DNA from: Thiorhodovibrio sp.
GTDB lineage: Bacteria; Pseudomonadota; Gammaproteobacteria; Chromatiales; Chromatiaceae
Reading direction: 5' to 3'
Length of the DNA stretch: 12,777 bases
Assembly (NCBI GenBank): GCA_007128075.1
Contig: SKYD01000097.1
Coordinates: 1-12,777 of the forward strand
The notes under the pieces were generated by a model. It ran no database searches. It was not told the origin of the DNA and was given only the letters and a program-made list of their open reading frames with translations. Shown here piece by piece: positions 1 to 6,727 of the stretch (position 1 is its first letter; every line of letters starts with the position of its first letter). The position numbers and the translations under genes were made by a program.

Positions 1-93
1 GGCGGTGCCTGGCAGGCGCGTTATTATCAGCACAACGCCATCAATCAGGCACTAGAGGCCGTCGCCGCCGGTCGAGATCGCATCCTGTTGGTG
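1..93 (+). pseudogene. hsdR: HsdR (type I restriction R subunit) fragment, cut before Walker A
   Basis: Frame 1 is open from the window edge. It reads GGAWQARYYQHNAINQALEA followed by a segment ending GRDRILLV. This resembles the stretch immediately before the helicase Walker A in EcoEI/EcoR124-type HsdR subunits (an RYYQ..AIN..L.A...G..RILL pattern, normally followed by ATGTGKT). Here the ATGTGKT does not follow: after codon 31 the protein becomes a sugar epimerase in the same frame. The gene's 5' part lies outside the window. The family assignment rests on memory of the motif and a short fragment, but the HsdR C-terminus at 716-1453 on the same strand supports it. As it stands the subunit cannot translocate DNA or restrict. 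Confidence 0.68.
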
Positions 94-417
94 CTTGATC
101 AGCCACCGACACCAGATATGCACTGGGACGGCGCTGCACCCAATCCCGCCACCAGCCAAGCCCCTTATCGGCTCTATAACATTGGCAATCAACAGCCGGT
201 GGAACTGCTGCGTTATATCGAGGTGTTAGAACAGTGCTTAAAACGCAGTGCCGTAAAAAAATTGTTGCCGCTGCAACCAGGTGATGTCCCCGATACTTAT
301 GCTGATGTCAGTGAATTGGTGCATGATCTGGGCTATCAACCGACAACGCCGATTGAGGTTGGAATTCAGCGGTTTGTTGATTGGTATGTTGAGCACGCCA
401 ACAGCCGCCTCTGGTAA
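94..417 (+). pseudogene. C-terminal third of a UDP-glucuronate 4-epimerase-like NAD-dependent epimerase
   Basis: The last ~108 codons match the C-terminal end of the short-chain dehydrogenase/reductase sugar epimerases used in capsule and LPS synthesis (UDP-glucuronate 4-epimerase type). Recognisable blocks are LDQPPTPD, ATSQAPYRLYNIGNQQPVEL, LPLQPGDVPDTYADVSEL, a GYQPTTPIEVG motif and a terminal FVDWYVEH. Family members are about 330-340 residues. The whole Rossmann fold (NAD-binding GxxGxxG, catalytic S/YxxxK) is missing, and so is the RDFTYIDD-like block that normally precedes LDQPP. In its place is the HsdR-like segment, joined in frame around codons 31-33 with VL possibly common to both. 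The ATG at 118 is internal, so this is a fragment and not a short gene. The stop at 415-417 is probably the native epimerase end. No activity is expected. Confidence 0.8.
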
Positions 418-478
418 AAAAGCTTGAAGTTACCGGTAACAGCGTTATACTAATAATCACTGGAGGCAAACATTCAAC

Positions 479-715
479 TTAGCGGACGGGTCTAACCCGC
501 CATTTGGCAAATCCGTCCGCGCAAAGTACCAGAACAGCTCTCAGCTTGCTCGCGTGGGTAACCGCAATCCGAAAGGTAGGGCAAACCTGAAGTAAGGCAT
601 TGGATGTCTCTGCTGTGAGATCAAACACCAGTGCCGGGTTGGGGTGCCAACCTCATTAGACGAAGTCCAAAGGCGAGCCGGGGAATCCACCGGCTTCAGC
701 CGGAGGAGGCATCAA
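479..715 (+). ncRNA. Probable ORF-less HEARO / omega-RNA element (IscB-type, IS200/IS605-related)
   Basis: No convincing protein fits here, but the sequence is dense in stems. A perfect 8-bp stem pairs 482-489 (GCGGACGG) with 513-520 and encloses a GGGT/ACCC hairpin. 597-603 (GCATTGG) pairs with 628-634. 637-642 (GGTTGG) pairs with 647-652. A terminal CCGGC-TTCA-GCCGG hairpin lies at 690-703. The single-stranded blocks CCGAAAGG, GGGCAAACCTGAAGTAAGGC and CCGGGGAATCCACC look like the HEARO (HNH endonuclease-associated RNA and ORF) consensus as I remember it. HEARO is the omega-RNA that lies upstream of iscB and guides IscB. GGAGGAGG (702-709) sits where the iscB ribosome site would be, but hsdR sequence follows directly, so no iscB is present. 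Ends are approximate: TCAA occurs at 474-477 and 712-715. An alternative is the right end/omega-RNA of a TnpB element. Confidence 0.7.
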
Positions 716-1453
716 TTCACCATCTACGATTTTGTCAAAGCCTACGAGCACTTCAGCGATCCAGACTGGGACGGCGAGCCACAAGCGCCGGAGCCGACTG
801 CGACAGCGCACAGCCTTGACGATGCGCCACCCCTCAAGCGATCAGATTCCTCGGCATCGGATGCCCATGCCCAGCCGCTGCACAAGCTGCGCATCAAGCT
901 CGCCGATGGCAAGGAACGCACCATCCAGCACATGAGCGCGACCAGCTTTTGGAGTCCAGACGGTCAGCCGATCTCGGCTGCCCAGTTCATTCAGCGCCTG
1001 TTCGGCGATCTGCCCGAGCTATTCAAAGACGAAGACGAACTCCGCCGCCTGTGGCGCTGCCCCCAGACTCGCAATCAACTGCTGGCGGGGCTGGAGGAAA
1101 AAGGCTACAGCCGACAACAGTTGGGCAATGTTGGCAAGCTGATTGCCGCCGAACACAGCGATCTCTACGATGTACTTGCCTATATCGCGTTTAACATGGC
1201 ACCAGTGAGCCGAGCCGAGCGCGTCAATGCCCACAAAGCGCGCATCTTTCACGGCTACGACTACCGGCAGCAGGAATTTTTGTGCTTCATTCTCGATCAC
1301 TATGTTGCGCAAGGCGTGAGCGAGCTGGACATAACCAAGCTGCCGCAGTTGATTGCATTGAAGTACCATAGCCTCGGCGATGCCGTGCAGGAATTGGGGC
1401 CTGCGAACCAGATTCGCGAAGTGTTTGTGGATTTTCAACAACATTTGTATTGA
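716..1453 (+). pseudogene. hsdR: HsdR C-terminal fragment (EcoEI-type R subunit C-terminal domain)
   Basis: From codon TTC at 716 the frame reads FTIYDFVKAYEHFSDPDWDG and continues through an acidic linker, KLRIKLADGKERTIQHM, FWSPDGQPISAAQFI, LFKDEDELRRLWRCPQTR, DLYDVLAYIAF and a final REVFVDFQQHLY before TGA. This is the C-terminal domain of EcoEI-type HsdR, thought to contact the HsdM/HsdS core. About 245 residues and the natural C-terminus remain. The nuclease and both RecA-like motor domains are not attached. An in-frame GTG at 644 exists, but the 24 codons from it translate the RNA element, so I do not take it as a real start. No hsdM or hsdS lies in the window. It is on the same strand as the HsdR-like stub at 1-93, consistent with one interrupted gene. 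Confidence 0.88.
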
Positions 1454-1545
1454 GAATATGTCCCACACCTGCCCAAGCGATGCCGGACGCGGTCTAGTCC
1501 GCTGCCACCAGAACTCAGTGTTATCGGCTGAGATGATCGAGTAAA

Positions 1546-2190
1546 TCAAGCCAGCGGTGGTAGGGTTTTATTGTCATAAGCACAGAGATCCTCGATGACG
1601 CACTGCTCGCAGCGCGGTTGGCGAGCGGTGCAGATATAGCGACCATGTAAAATCAGCCAATGATGGGCGTTGCACAAAAACTCTTCGGGGATGATGTGCA
1701 ATAATTGCTGTTCCACTGCTGCTGGGGTGTGACCGGATGCCAGTCCAGTGCGGTTGGCAAGCCGCAAGATGTGTGTATCAACGGCAAGCGTTGGCTCACC
1801 AAACACTGTATTAAGAATCACATTGGCGGTTTTGCGGCCAACGCCGGGCAGGGCTTGCAGTTGCTTTCTGGTGCGCGGCACCTCGCCCTGATGGTGCTCT
1901 AGCAACTGGACGCAGGTGGCGATAATGTTGCGTGCCTTGGTGTTAAACAGCCCAATGGTGCGAATAAAGGTTTTTAGCCGCTCCTCACCGAGTGCCACTA
2001 TCGCCGCTGGGGTGTTGGCGTGGGCAAACAACACCGCTGTTGCTTGATTGACACTGCGATCAGTTGCCTGGGCGGAGAGAATCACTGCAATCAATAACTC
2101 AAACGGCGACTGATACACCAGTTCAGTGGTGGGCGCGGGATTGAGTTCACGCAGTCGCTGAAACAGATCACGGCACTGATCACGGGTCAT
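1546..2190 (-). CDS. nth: Endonuclease III (DNA glycosylase/AP lyase)
   Basis: Base-excision-repair enzyme that removes oxidised pyrimidines and nicks the resulting abasic site. The 214-residue length is close to E. coli Nth. The helix-hairpin-helix LPGVGRKTANV is at 114-124 with the Schiff-base lysine K120. The catalytic aspartate is D138 in AVDTHI. The [4Fe-4S] ligands C187, C194, C197 and C203 keep the C-x6-C-x2-C-x5-C spacing. All catalytic and cluster positions carry the same numbers as in E. coli, which supports the ATG at 2190. The Shine-Dalgarno upstream is weak. It is divergent from the phosphopantetheinyl transferase and convergent with the hsdR remnant. It appears intact. Confidence 0.97.
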   Translation of the reverse strand: MTRDQCRDLFQRLRELNPAPTTELVYQSPFELLIAVILSAQATDRSVNQATAVLFAHANTPAAIVALGEERLKTFIRTIGLFNTKARNIIATCVQLLEHHQGEVPRTRKQLQALPGVGRKTANVILNTVFGEPTLAVDTHILRLANRTGLASGHTPAAVEQQLLHIIPEEFLCNAHHWLILHGRYICTARQPRCEQCVIEDLCAYDNKTLPPLA

Positions 2191-2232
2191 GGCGGCTCAC
2201 GCTCTAAATTATCGGCTATCAATTCAACATTT

Positions 2233-2940
2233 ATGCTGCGTTTAACTTGGCACCCGACCGATCAGCCGCCTTTGCTGACCGCAGACAGCGTGCATCTCTG
2301 GCGAATTGATTCGAGTTTATCGGCATCATTTACCGCTCAGCAGCATTGGCTCTCTGAGCAAGAGCAGGCGCGGGCGGCGCGGCTGGTCAATCCACAGGGG
2401 CGCCGTTGTTTTGTCCGCACCCATGTCGCTTGTCGGGTGATTTTAGCGCACTATCTTAAAACGCGCCCCGAGCAGATTGTTTTTGCTGCGGGACAAGCGG
2501 GTAAGCCGATGTTGGTCAATCCCACGCTGCCGCTGGAGATCAATCTGAGCACCAGCGGTGATCTGGCGTTGTTGGCGATCTCGCTTGGCGAGCCGATTGG
2601 CATTGATTGTGAACTGCTGCGCCATCGGGTGGATGCGGTTGCCATCGCCCGGCGCATGTTTGGTGCCGCCGAGGTCGCAGAGCTGGCTGCATTGGCGGAT
2701 ACACGCCAGCAGTTGTCACGCTTTTTTGAATACTGGACAGCACTGGAGGCACGGGTCAAGCGCGATGGCCGCGGGCTTGGTGCGCATCGTCAACCAGAGC
2801 CAGCAGATGTCATAGTCACCCATGCCCGCCCAACGCCAGATGCAATCTGCGCCCTGGCGCGGCGGAATTTGCCGCCACCAAGTGCTTGGCATACGCTGTG
2901 TCTTAACGGAGTTCCTGCGAAACTATATTGCCGCATATAG
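2233..2940 (+). CDS. Sfp/Gsp-type 4'-phosphopantetheinyl transferase, atypical active site
   Basis: A 235-residue protein with the two-lobed layout of Sfp-type transferases, which move the phosphopantetheine arm of CoA onto a serine of an acyl or peptidyl carrier protein. Visible blocks are GKP at 90-92, NLSTSGD at 104-110, GIDCE at 123-127 and FFEYWTALEARVK at 164-176 followed by GRGL. D125, E127 and E172 match the Mg2+ ligands, and K176 matches the conserved late lysine. Two usual residues differ. The histidine of the N-(I/L)-S-H-S-G motif is T107, and the first lysine of WTxKEA is L171. No recognisable Shine-Dalgarno precedes the ATG. No NRPS, PKS or carrier-protein gene is in the window, so the partner is unknown. 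The fold assignment is firm. Full activity is not certain. Confidence 0.88.
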   Translation: MLRLTWHPTDQPPLLTADSVHLWRIDSSLSASFTAQQHWLSEQEQARAARLVNPQGRRCFVRTHVACRVILAHYLKTRPEQIVFAAGQAGKPMLVNPTLPLEINLSTSGDLALLAISLGEPIGIDCELLRHRVDAVAIARRMFGAAEVAELAALADTRQQLSRFFEYWTALEARVKRDGRGLGAHRQPEPADVIVTHARPTPDAICALARRNLPPPSAWHTLCLNGVPAKLYCRI

Positions 2941-2976
2941 CCGACTCACCTGATATCCGCTTTTTTTCTTAAATGA

Positions 2977-3003
2977 AAAAGCCTAGCATTGCGCTAGGCT
3001 TTT
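2977..3003. terminator. Bidirectional intrinsic terminator
   Basis: An 11-bp perfect stem, AAAAGCCTAGC (2977-2987) against GCTAGGCTTTT (2993-3003), with a 5-nt loop. The A-run on one arm and T-run on the other let it work both ways. It can end the + strand phosphopantetheinyl transferase transcript and the - strand tRNA-Thr transcript (with ypjD if they are co-transcribed). An extra T-rich tract lies at 2961-2970. Confidence 0.85.
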
Positions 3004-3020
3004 AAGCCGTTGTTTTATAA

Positions 3021-3094
<74 letters not shown>

Positions 3095-3125
3095 AAAATT
3101 AAGGTGGATGGCGTTCAACAGTCGC

Positions 3126-3932
3126 CTAATTGAGGATGATTTCTAGCACCAGTTTGCTGCCGAAATAAGCCAGGATCAGCAAGGCAAAGCCGCTGAGTGT
3201 CCAGATAATTGCCTTGCGTCCGCGCCAGCCCCAGAGTTTGCGCCCGAGGAGCAGTGAGCCGAAGACCAGCCACGCCACTGCTGAGAGCACGGTTTTATGG
3301 ACCAAGTGTTGGTCAAACATGTTTTCTAGGAAAGCCAGGCCACTGATCAGTGCCAGCGTGAGCAGGACAAAGCCCACACTGATCATCTCAAACAGCATCG
3401 CCTCCATGGTCATCAGCGGCGGCAGGGAGCGGATGAAGCCGCCGGGCTGGCGCGCCCGCAGATAATGATCTTGCACAGCCAACAAAATCGCCTGGACGCT
3501 GGCGATGGTCAGCAGGCTATAGGCGAGCATCGACAATAAAACATGCAGTTTTAAAATCCAGCTTGCCTCCGGACTCATAAAGCCAATGTTGGGAAACATG
3601 GCATCGAGGGCAATGGTCAAGGCGGCCACTGGCAACAGCACGATACCTAAATTTTCTACGGGCTTGGTGAGGCTGGGAACCAGCAACGAGGCGACCACTG
3701 TCCATGATGCCAGCGACAGCGCGTTGAAAAATGCCAGATTAAGGCCAGTGGGCGCGAAGATATGCTGGTATAATAGCCAGGTGTGCATCAGCAGGCCACC
3801 AAAGGCCAGCGCCAGCGCGAACTGCCGTGGCGGCAGTCGCGGATGCTCGCGCCGAAACAGGCGCACGGCAATCATGCCGGCACTCGACAGATACAACAAA
3901 ATGCTAATCAAGGCAATGAGCGGTTGTTTCAT
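3126..3932 (-). CDS. ypjD: YpjD-type CcsA-like integral membrane protein (cytochrome c assembly family)
   Basis: A 268-residue, very hydrophobic protein with about eight predicted membrane helices. It resembles YpjD/HemX-like members of the CcsA/CcmC family. Histidines sit at membrane borders in the family pattern (HTWLLYQHIF, LKLHVLLSMLAYSLL, DQHLVHKTVLSAVAWLVFG), and the block LPPLMTMEAMLFEMISVGF is typical. CcsA relatives handle haem for c-type cytochrome assembly. YpjD itself has no firmly established biochemical role, so a haem-related function is only family inference. In many gammaproteobacteria it is next to ffh; here it is divergent from a BCCT transporter. The ATG at 3932 starts directly into the first membrane helix. 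No Shine-Dalgarno is visible, and a TATATA-like box lies only a few bases upstream. Confidence 0.85.
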   Translation of the reverse strand: MKQPLIALISILLYLSSAGMIAVRLFRREHPRLPPRQFALALAFGGLLMHTWLLYQHIFAPTGLNLAFFNALSLASWTVVASLLVPSLTKPVENLGIVLLPVAALTIALDAMFPNIGFMSPEASWILKLHVLLSMLAYSLLTIASVQAILLAVQDHYLRARQPGGFIRSLPPLMTMEAMLFEMISVGFVLLTLALISGLAFLENMFDQHLVHKTVLSAVAWLVFGSLLLGRKLWGWRGRKAIIWTLSGFALLILAYFGSKLVLEIILN

Positions 3933-4015
3933 AGGTATATAATCGCATAAAAACCTAGTGTTGTGTCAAACAAAATCGCATCTGATTTGCTAACTGATAG
4001 GAGTGACCCCGTACG
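3933..4015. promoter_or_regulatory. Divergent ypjD / BCCT transporter promoter region
   Basis: This 83-bp AT-rich gap must drive both flanking genes. On the + strand there is a perfect TATAAT at 3938-3943 with no good -35. On the - strand a consensus TTGACA lies at 3964-3969 facing ypjD, but the best -10-like sequence (TTATAT, 3937-3942) is spaced about 21 bp away and nearly touches the ypjD ATG. A clear Shine-Dalgarno, AGGAG (3999-4003), precedes the transporter ATG at 4016. The promoter pairs are tentative. Confidence 0.4.
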
Positions 4016-5686
4016 ATGTCAGAACCCACCCCACCACAATCAGCGGCTGATGCCGCCCCCGCTCCCTGGTTTAAACTCGATGTCCATCCTTGGGTCTTTT
4101 TTGGCTCATCAAGCATTATCTTACTGTTTGTTGCCCTGACCTTGTTTTTTGAGGCCCATGTTGACGAGCTTTTTGGCAAAGTTCAAACCGCCGTTTCCAT
4201 CTATGGCGGCTGGTTTTTTGTCGCCACCATGAATATCATTCTCGTCTTTATTCTGGTGTTGCTGGTCGGACGCTTTAGCGGCATTCGCCTTGGCGGCGAG
4301 GGTGCCAAGCCCGAATTTTCCTATACTGCTTGGCTGGCGATGTTGTTTAGTGCTGGCATGGGCATTGGGCTGCTGTTTTATGGCGTTGCCGAGCCGATGT
4401 TTCACTTTGTCTCCTCGCCACTGGCAGAGCCGCAAACCCCAGAAGCCGCACGAGTGGCAATGGATTTCACCTTTCTGCATTGGGGATTGCACCCCTGGTC
4501 GGTCTATGCCCTAGTCGGTCTGGCGCTGGCCTTTTTTGCCTTTAACAAAGGGCTGCCACTGTCAATCCGCTCGGTATTTTATCCGCTGTTTGGCGAGCGC
4601 ATTTACGGACCAATTGGCAACATTATCGACATCATGGCCACAGTGGCAACCATGTTTGGGGTTGCCACCTCGCTGGGCTTAGGTGTGCAACAGGTTAATG
4701 CCGGTCTGCATCATCTCTTTCCCGTGATCGAACAAAGCACCTGGGTGCAACTGATTTTGATCACCGGCATCACGCTACTGGCCACCTGGTCAGTGATCCG
4801 TGGGCTGGATGCGGGCATCAAACGCCTGAGTCAGATCAACATCATTGTTGCTGCCTTGTTGATGCTGTTTGTGCTGCTGCTTGGGCCTACGCTGTTCATT
4901 CTCAACGCGCTGATCGAAAACATTGGGGTCTATGTGCAAAATTTCCCCTCGATGAGCACCTGGAATGAGACCTATGTCGAAACCGATTGGCAAAACGGCT
5001 GGACGGTGTTTTATTGGGGCTGGTGGATTGCCTGGTCGCCCTTTGTCGGCATGTTCATTGCGCGGGTGTCCTATGGCCGCACCATTGGTGAATTTATCGC
5101 CGCTGTGCTGTTGCTGCCGACCTTAATGACCTTTTTGTGGATGACGACCTTTGGCGGCGCGGCACTAGAAATCGAGCTATTTGGCATTGGTGGCATTGCC
5201 GAAGCGGTGCAGGAAAATCTCCCCGTGTCGCTGTTTGTGTTGCTAGAACGCTTCCCGTTGTCAGCAATCAGCTCGTTTTTGGCAATTATTGTCGTGGTGA
5301 CTTTTTTTGTCACCTCGTCGGATTCTGGCTCGCTGGTCATCGACATCATGACTGCTGGCGGCAACACCGATCCACCAAAAATTCAACGCCTATTCTGGGC
5401 GTTGCTAGAAGGTGTCGTGGCAGCGGTGCTGCTGGTTGGCGGTGGGCTGACGGCACTGCAAACCGCTGCGGTCTCCACCGGGCTGCCGTTTGCCATCATC
5501 CTGCTTGGGATGTGCGTGGCATTATATAAGGGGCTGCACACCTATCAGACTGGGCAGTCGTTTCAGATTGACTTCAAAACCGAGGACGGACGGCAGGTCA
5601 ACACCCAGGCCACGCGCACCATGCCGACCTTTGGCCGTCGTCAATTCTGGGTTGGCAAGCGCAGCGTGCAGGCTAAGCGCGTGTAA
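4016..5686 (+). CDS. BCCT-family betaine/choline/carnitine-type transporter
   Basis: A 556-residue inner-membrane protein with about 12 helices of the LeuT fold. Family signatures are GMGIGLLFYGVAEP from G114 (glycine-rich unwound helix), the tryptophan-rich substrate box from W329 (WTVFYWGWWIAWSPFVGMFI, then ARVSYGRT) and TSSDSGS from T433. In BetP the matching G-M-G-I segment and the T/S pair line the substrate and Na+ sites, so sodium-coupled uptake of glycine betaine or a related trimethylammonium osmolyte is the likely function; the exact substrate cannot be read. The C-terminal tail is short and basic and lacks a long regulatory domain. A good AGGAG lies 12 nt before the ATG. The stop codon TAA (5684-5686) is directly next to the stop of hemH on the other strand. 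Confidence 0.95.
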   Translation: MSEPTPPQSAADAAPAPWFKLDVHPWVFFGSSSIILLFVALTLFFEAHVDELFGKVQTAVSIYGGWFFVATMNIILVFILVLLVGRFSGIRLGGEGAKPEFSYTAWLAMLFSAGMGIGLLFYGVAEPMFHFVSSPLAEPQTPEAARVAMDFTFLHWGLHPWSVYALVGLALAFFAFNKGLPLSIRSVFYPLFGERIYGPIGNIIDIMATVATMFGVATSLGLGVQQVNAGLHHLFPVIEQSTWVQLILITGITLLATWSVIRGLDAGIKRLSQINIIVAALLMLFVLLLGPTLFILNALIENIGVYVQNFPSMSTWNETYVETDWQNGWTVFYWGWWIAWSPFVGMFIARVSYGRTIGEFIAAVLLLPTLMTFLWMTTFGGAALEIELFGIGGIAEAVQENLPVSLFVLLERFPLSAISSFLAIIVVVTFFVTSSDSGSLVIDIMTAGGNTDPPKIQRLFWALLEGVVAAVLLVGGGLTALQTAAVSTGLPFAIILLGMCVALYKGLHTYQTGQSFQIDFKTEDGRQVNTQATRTMPTFGRRQFWVGKRSVQAKRV

Positions 5687-6727
5687 CTAAATCGCGGCGG
5701 CACTTTCTGGCCAGCCGCAGGTGTGGCGGCTGACCAAATCGGCAAGCATGTCGAGATGGTCAGGCGCATCATTCAAACAAGGAATGTAGCGATAATCCTT
5801 GCCACCCGCCGCCAGAAAATAATTGCGATTCTCGACCCGAATTTCTTCCAGCGTTTCCAAGCAATCAGCCGAAAAGCCCGGGGCAATGACATGGATGTTT
5901 TTAATGCCATCCGCACCCCAGAGCTTGAGCGTGGCATCGGTGTAGGGCTGAAGCCATTCATCACGCCCAACACGGGATTGAAAAGACACCATCCACCGCA
6001 CATCCGCAAGCTCTAGCTGATCGGCAACCATCCGCGCTGTTTTATGACATTGGCAGTGATAGGGATCGCCAGCGATAAAATAGCGTTTGGGAATGCCGTG
6101 AAAGGTGAACAATAACCGCTCTGGCTCACCATGTGCTTGCCAGGTTGCGCGGATGCTGGCTGCCAAGGCGGCGATATAGCCTGGCTCATCATGGTATTGA
6201 TTGACAAAGCGCAGCTCTGGCAGCCACCGCCAGGTGCTGAGTTCATCGGTGACTGCATCAAAGGTGGAGGCGGTGGTGGTGCCGGAGTATTGCGGATACA
6301 GCGGCAACACCAACAATCGGCGCACATGGGCGGCTTTTAGTCGCTCCAGTGCCTCAGTAACCGATGGATTGCCATAGCGCATCCCCAGTTCGACTGCGAC
6401 CTTGGTCTGAAAGCGGGCATTGAGCCGCTCTTGCAGCCCGGCTGCCTGGCGGGTGGCGATATCAAGCAATGGCGAGCCGCGATCTGTCCACACCGCTTGA
6501 TATGCTTTGGCCGACCGTGCCGGGCGCACCCGCAAAATCACCCCATGCAGAATCAGCCACCACAGCGGCCGAGGCACCTCGACGACGCGAGGATCATCGA
6601 GAAATTCAGCCAGATAGCGGCGCACTGCTGAGGGTGTGGGGGCGTCTGGAGTGCCAAGATTGAGCATCAGCACCCCTAACCGTTCGGTCATATTGTGCTT
6701 AAAATCAACGACGCTTTTGTATCTCAT
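5687..6727 (-). CDS. hemH: Ferrochelatase (protoporphyrin ferrochelatase)
   Basis: Inserts Fe2+ into protoporphyrin IX, the last step of protohaem synthesis. The 346 residues carry the whole family pattern: LGVLMLNLGTPDAPTPSAVR near the start, GSPL, LPLYPQYSGTTTAS, the metal/porphyrin-site histidine in TFHGIPKRYF, GDPYHCQCHKTA, SFQSRVG.DEWLQPYT, and the catalytic glutamate region PGFSADCLETLEEI. The ATG at 6727 overlaps the hemerythrin stop in an ATGA (6727-6724), which supports this start. An internal ATG at codon 13 (MTERLG) also fits the usual family N-terminus, so a 12-residue shorter protein is possible. No separate promoter is visible. It is the last gene of the long minus-strand operon and ends against the BCCT stop with no terminator between. 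Confidence 0.97.
   Translation of the reverse strand: MRYKSVVDFKHNMTERLGVLMLNLGTPDAPTPSAVRRYLAEFLDDPRVVEVPRPLWWLILHGVILRVRPARSAKAYQAVWTDRGSPLLDIATRQAAGLQERLNARFQTKVAVELGMRYGNPSVTEALERLKAAHVRRLLVLPLYPQYSGTTTASTFDAVTDELSTWRWLPELRFVNQYHDEPGYIAALAASIRATWQAHGEPERLLFTFHGIPKRYFIAGDPYHCQCHKTARMVADQLELADVRWMVSFQSRVGRDEWLQPYTDATLKLWGADGIKNIHVIAPGFSADCLETLEEIRVENRNYFLAAGGKDYRYIPCLNDAPDHLDMLADLVSRHTCGWPESAAAI

Noticed and set aside
644..715. GTG at 644 as the true start of a 269-residue protein
   Set aside because: The 24 codons before 716 translate the hairpins of the RNA element and do not resemble HsdR; the protein homology begins at 716.
1454..1545. Possible terminator between hsdR remnant and nth
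   Set aside because: Only a short GCGG/CCGC hairpin near 1490-1503 is present, with no T tract on either strand.
1019..1549. 176-codon minus-strand ORF opposite the hsdR remnant
   Set aside because: It is antisense to a well-supported HsdR coding sequence, with no recognisable domain or ribosome site.
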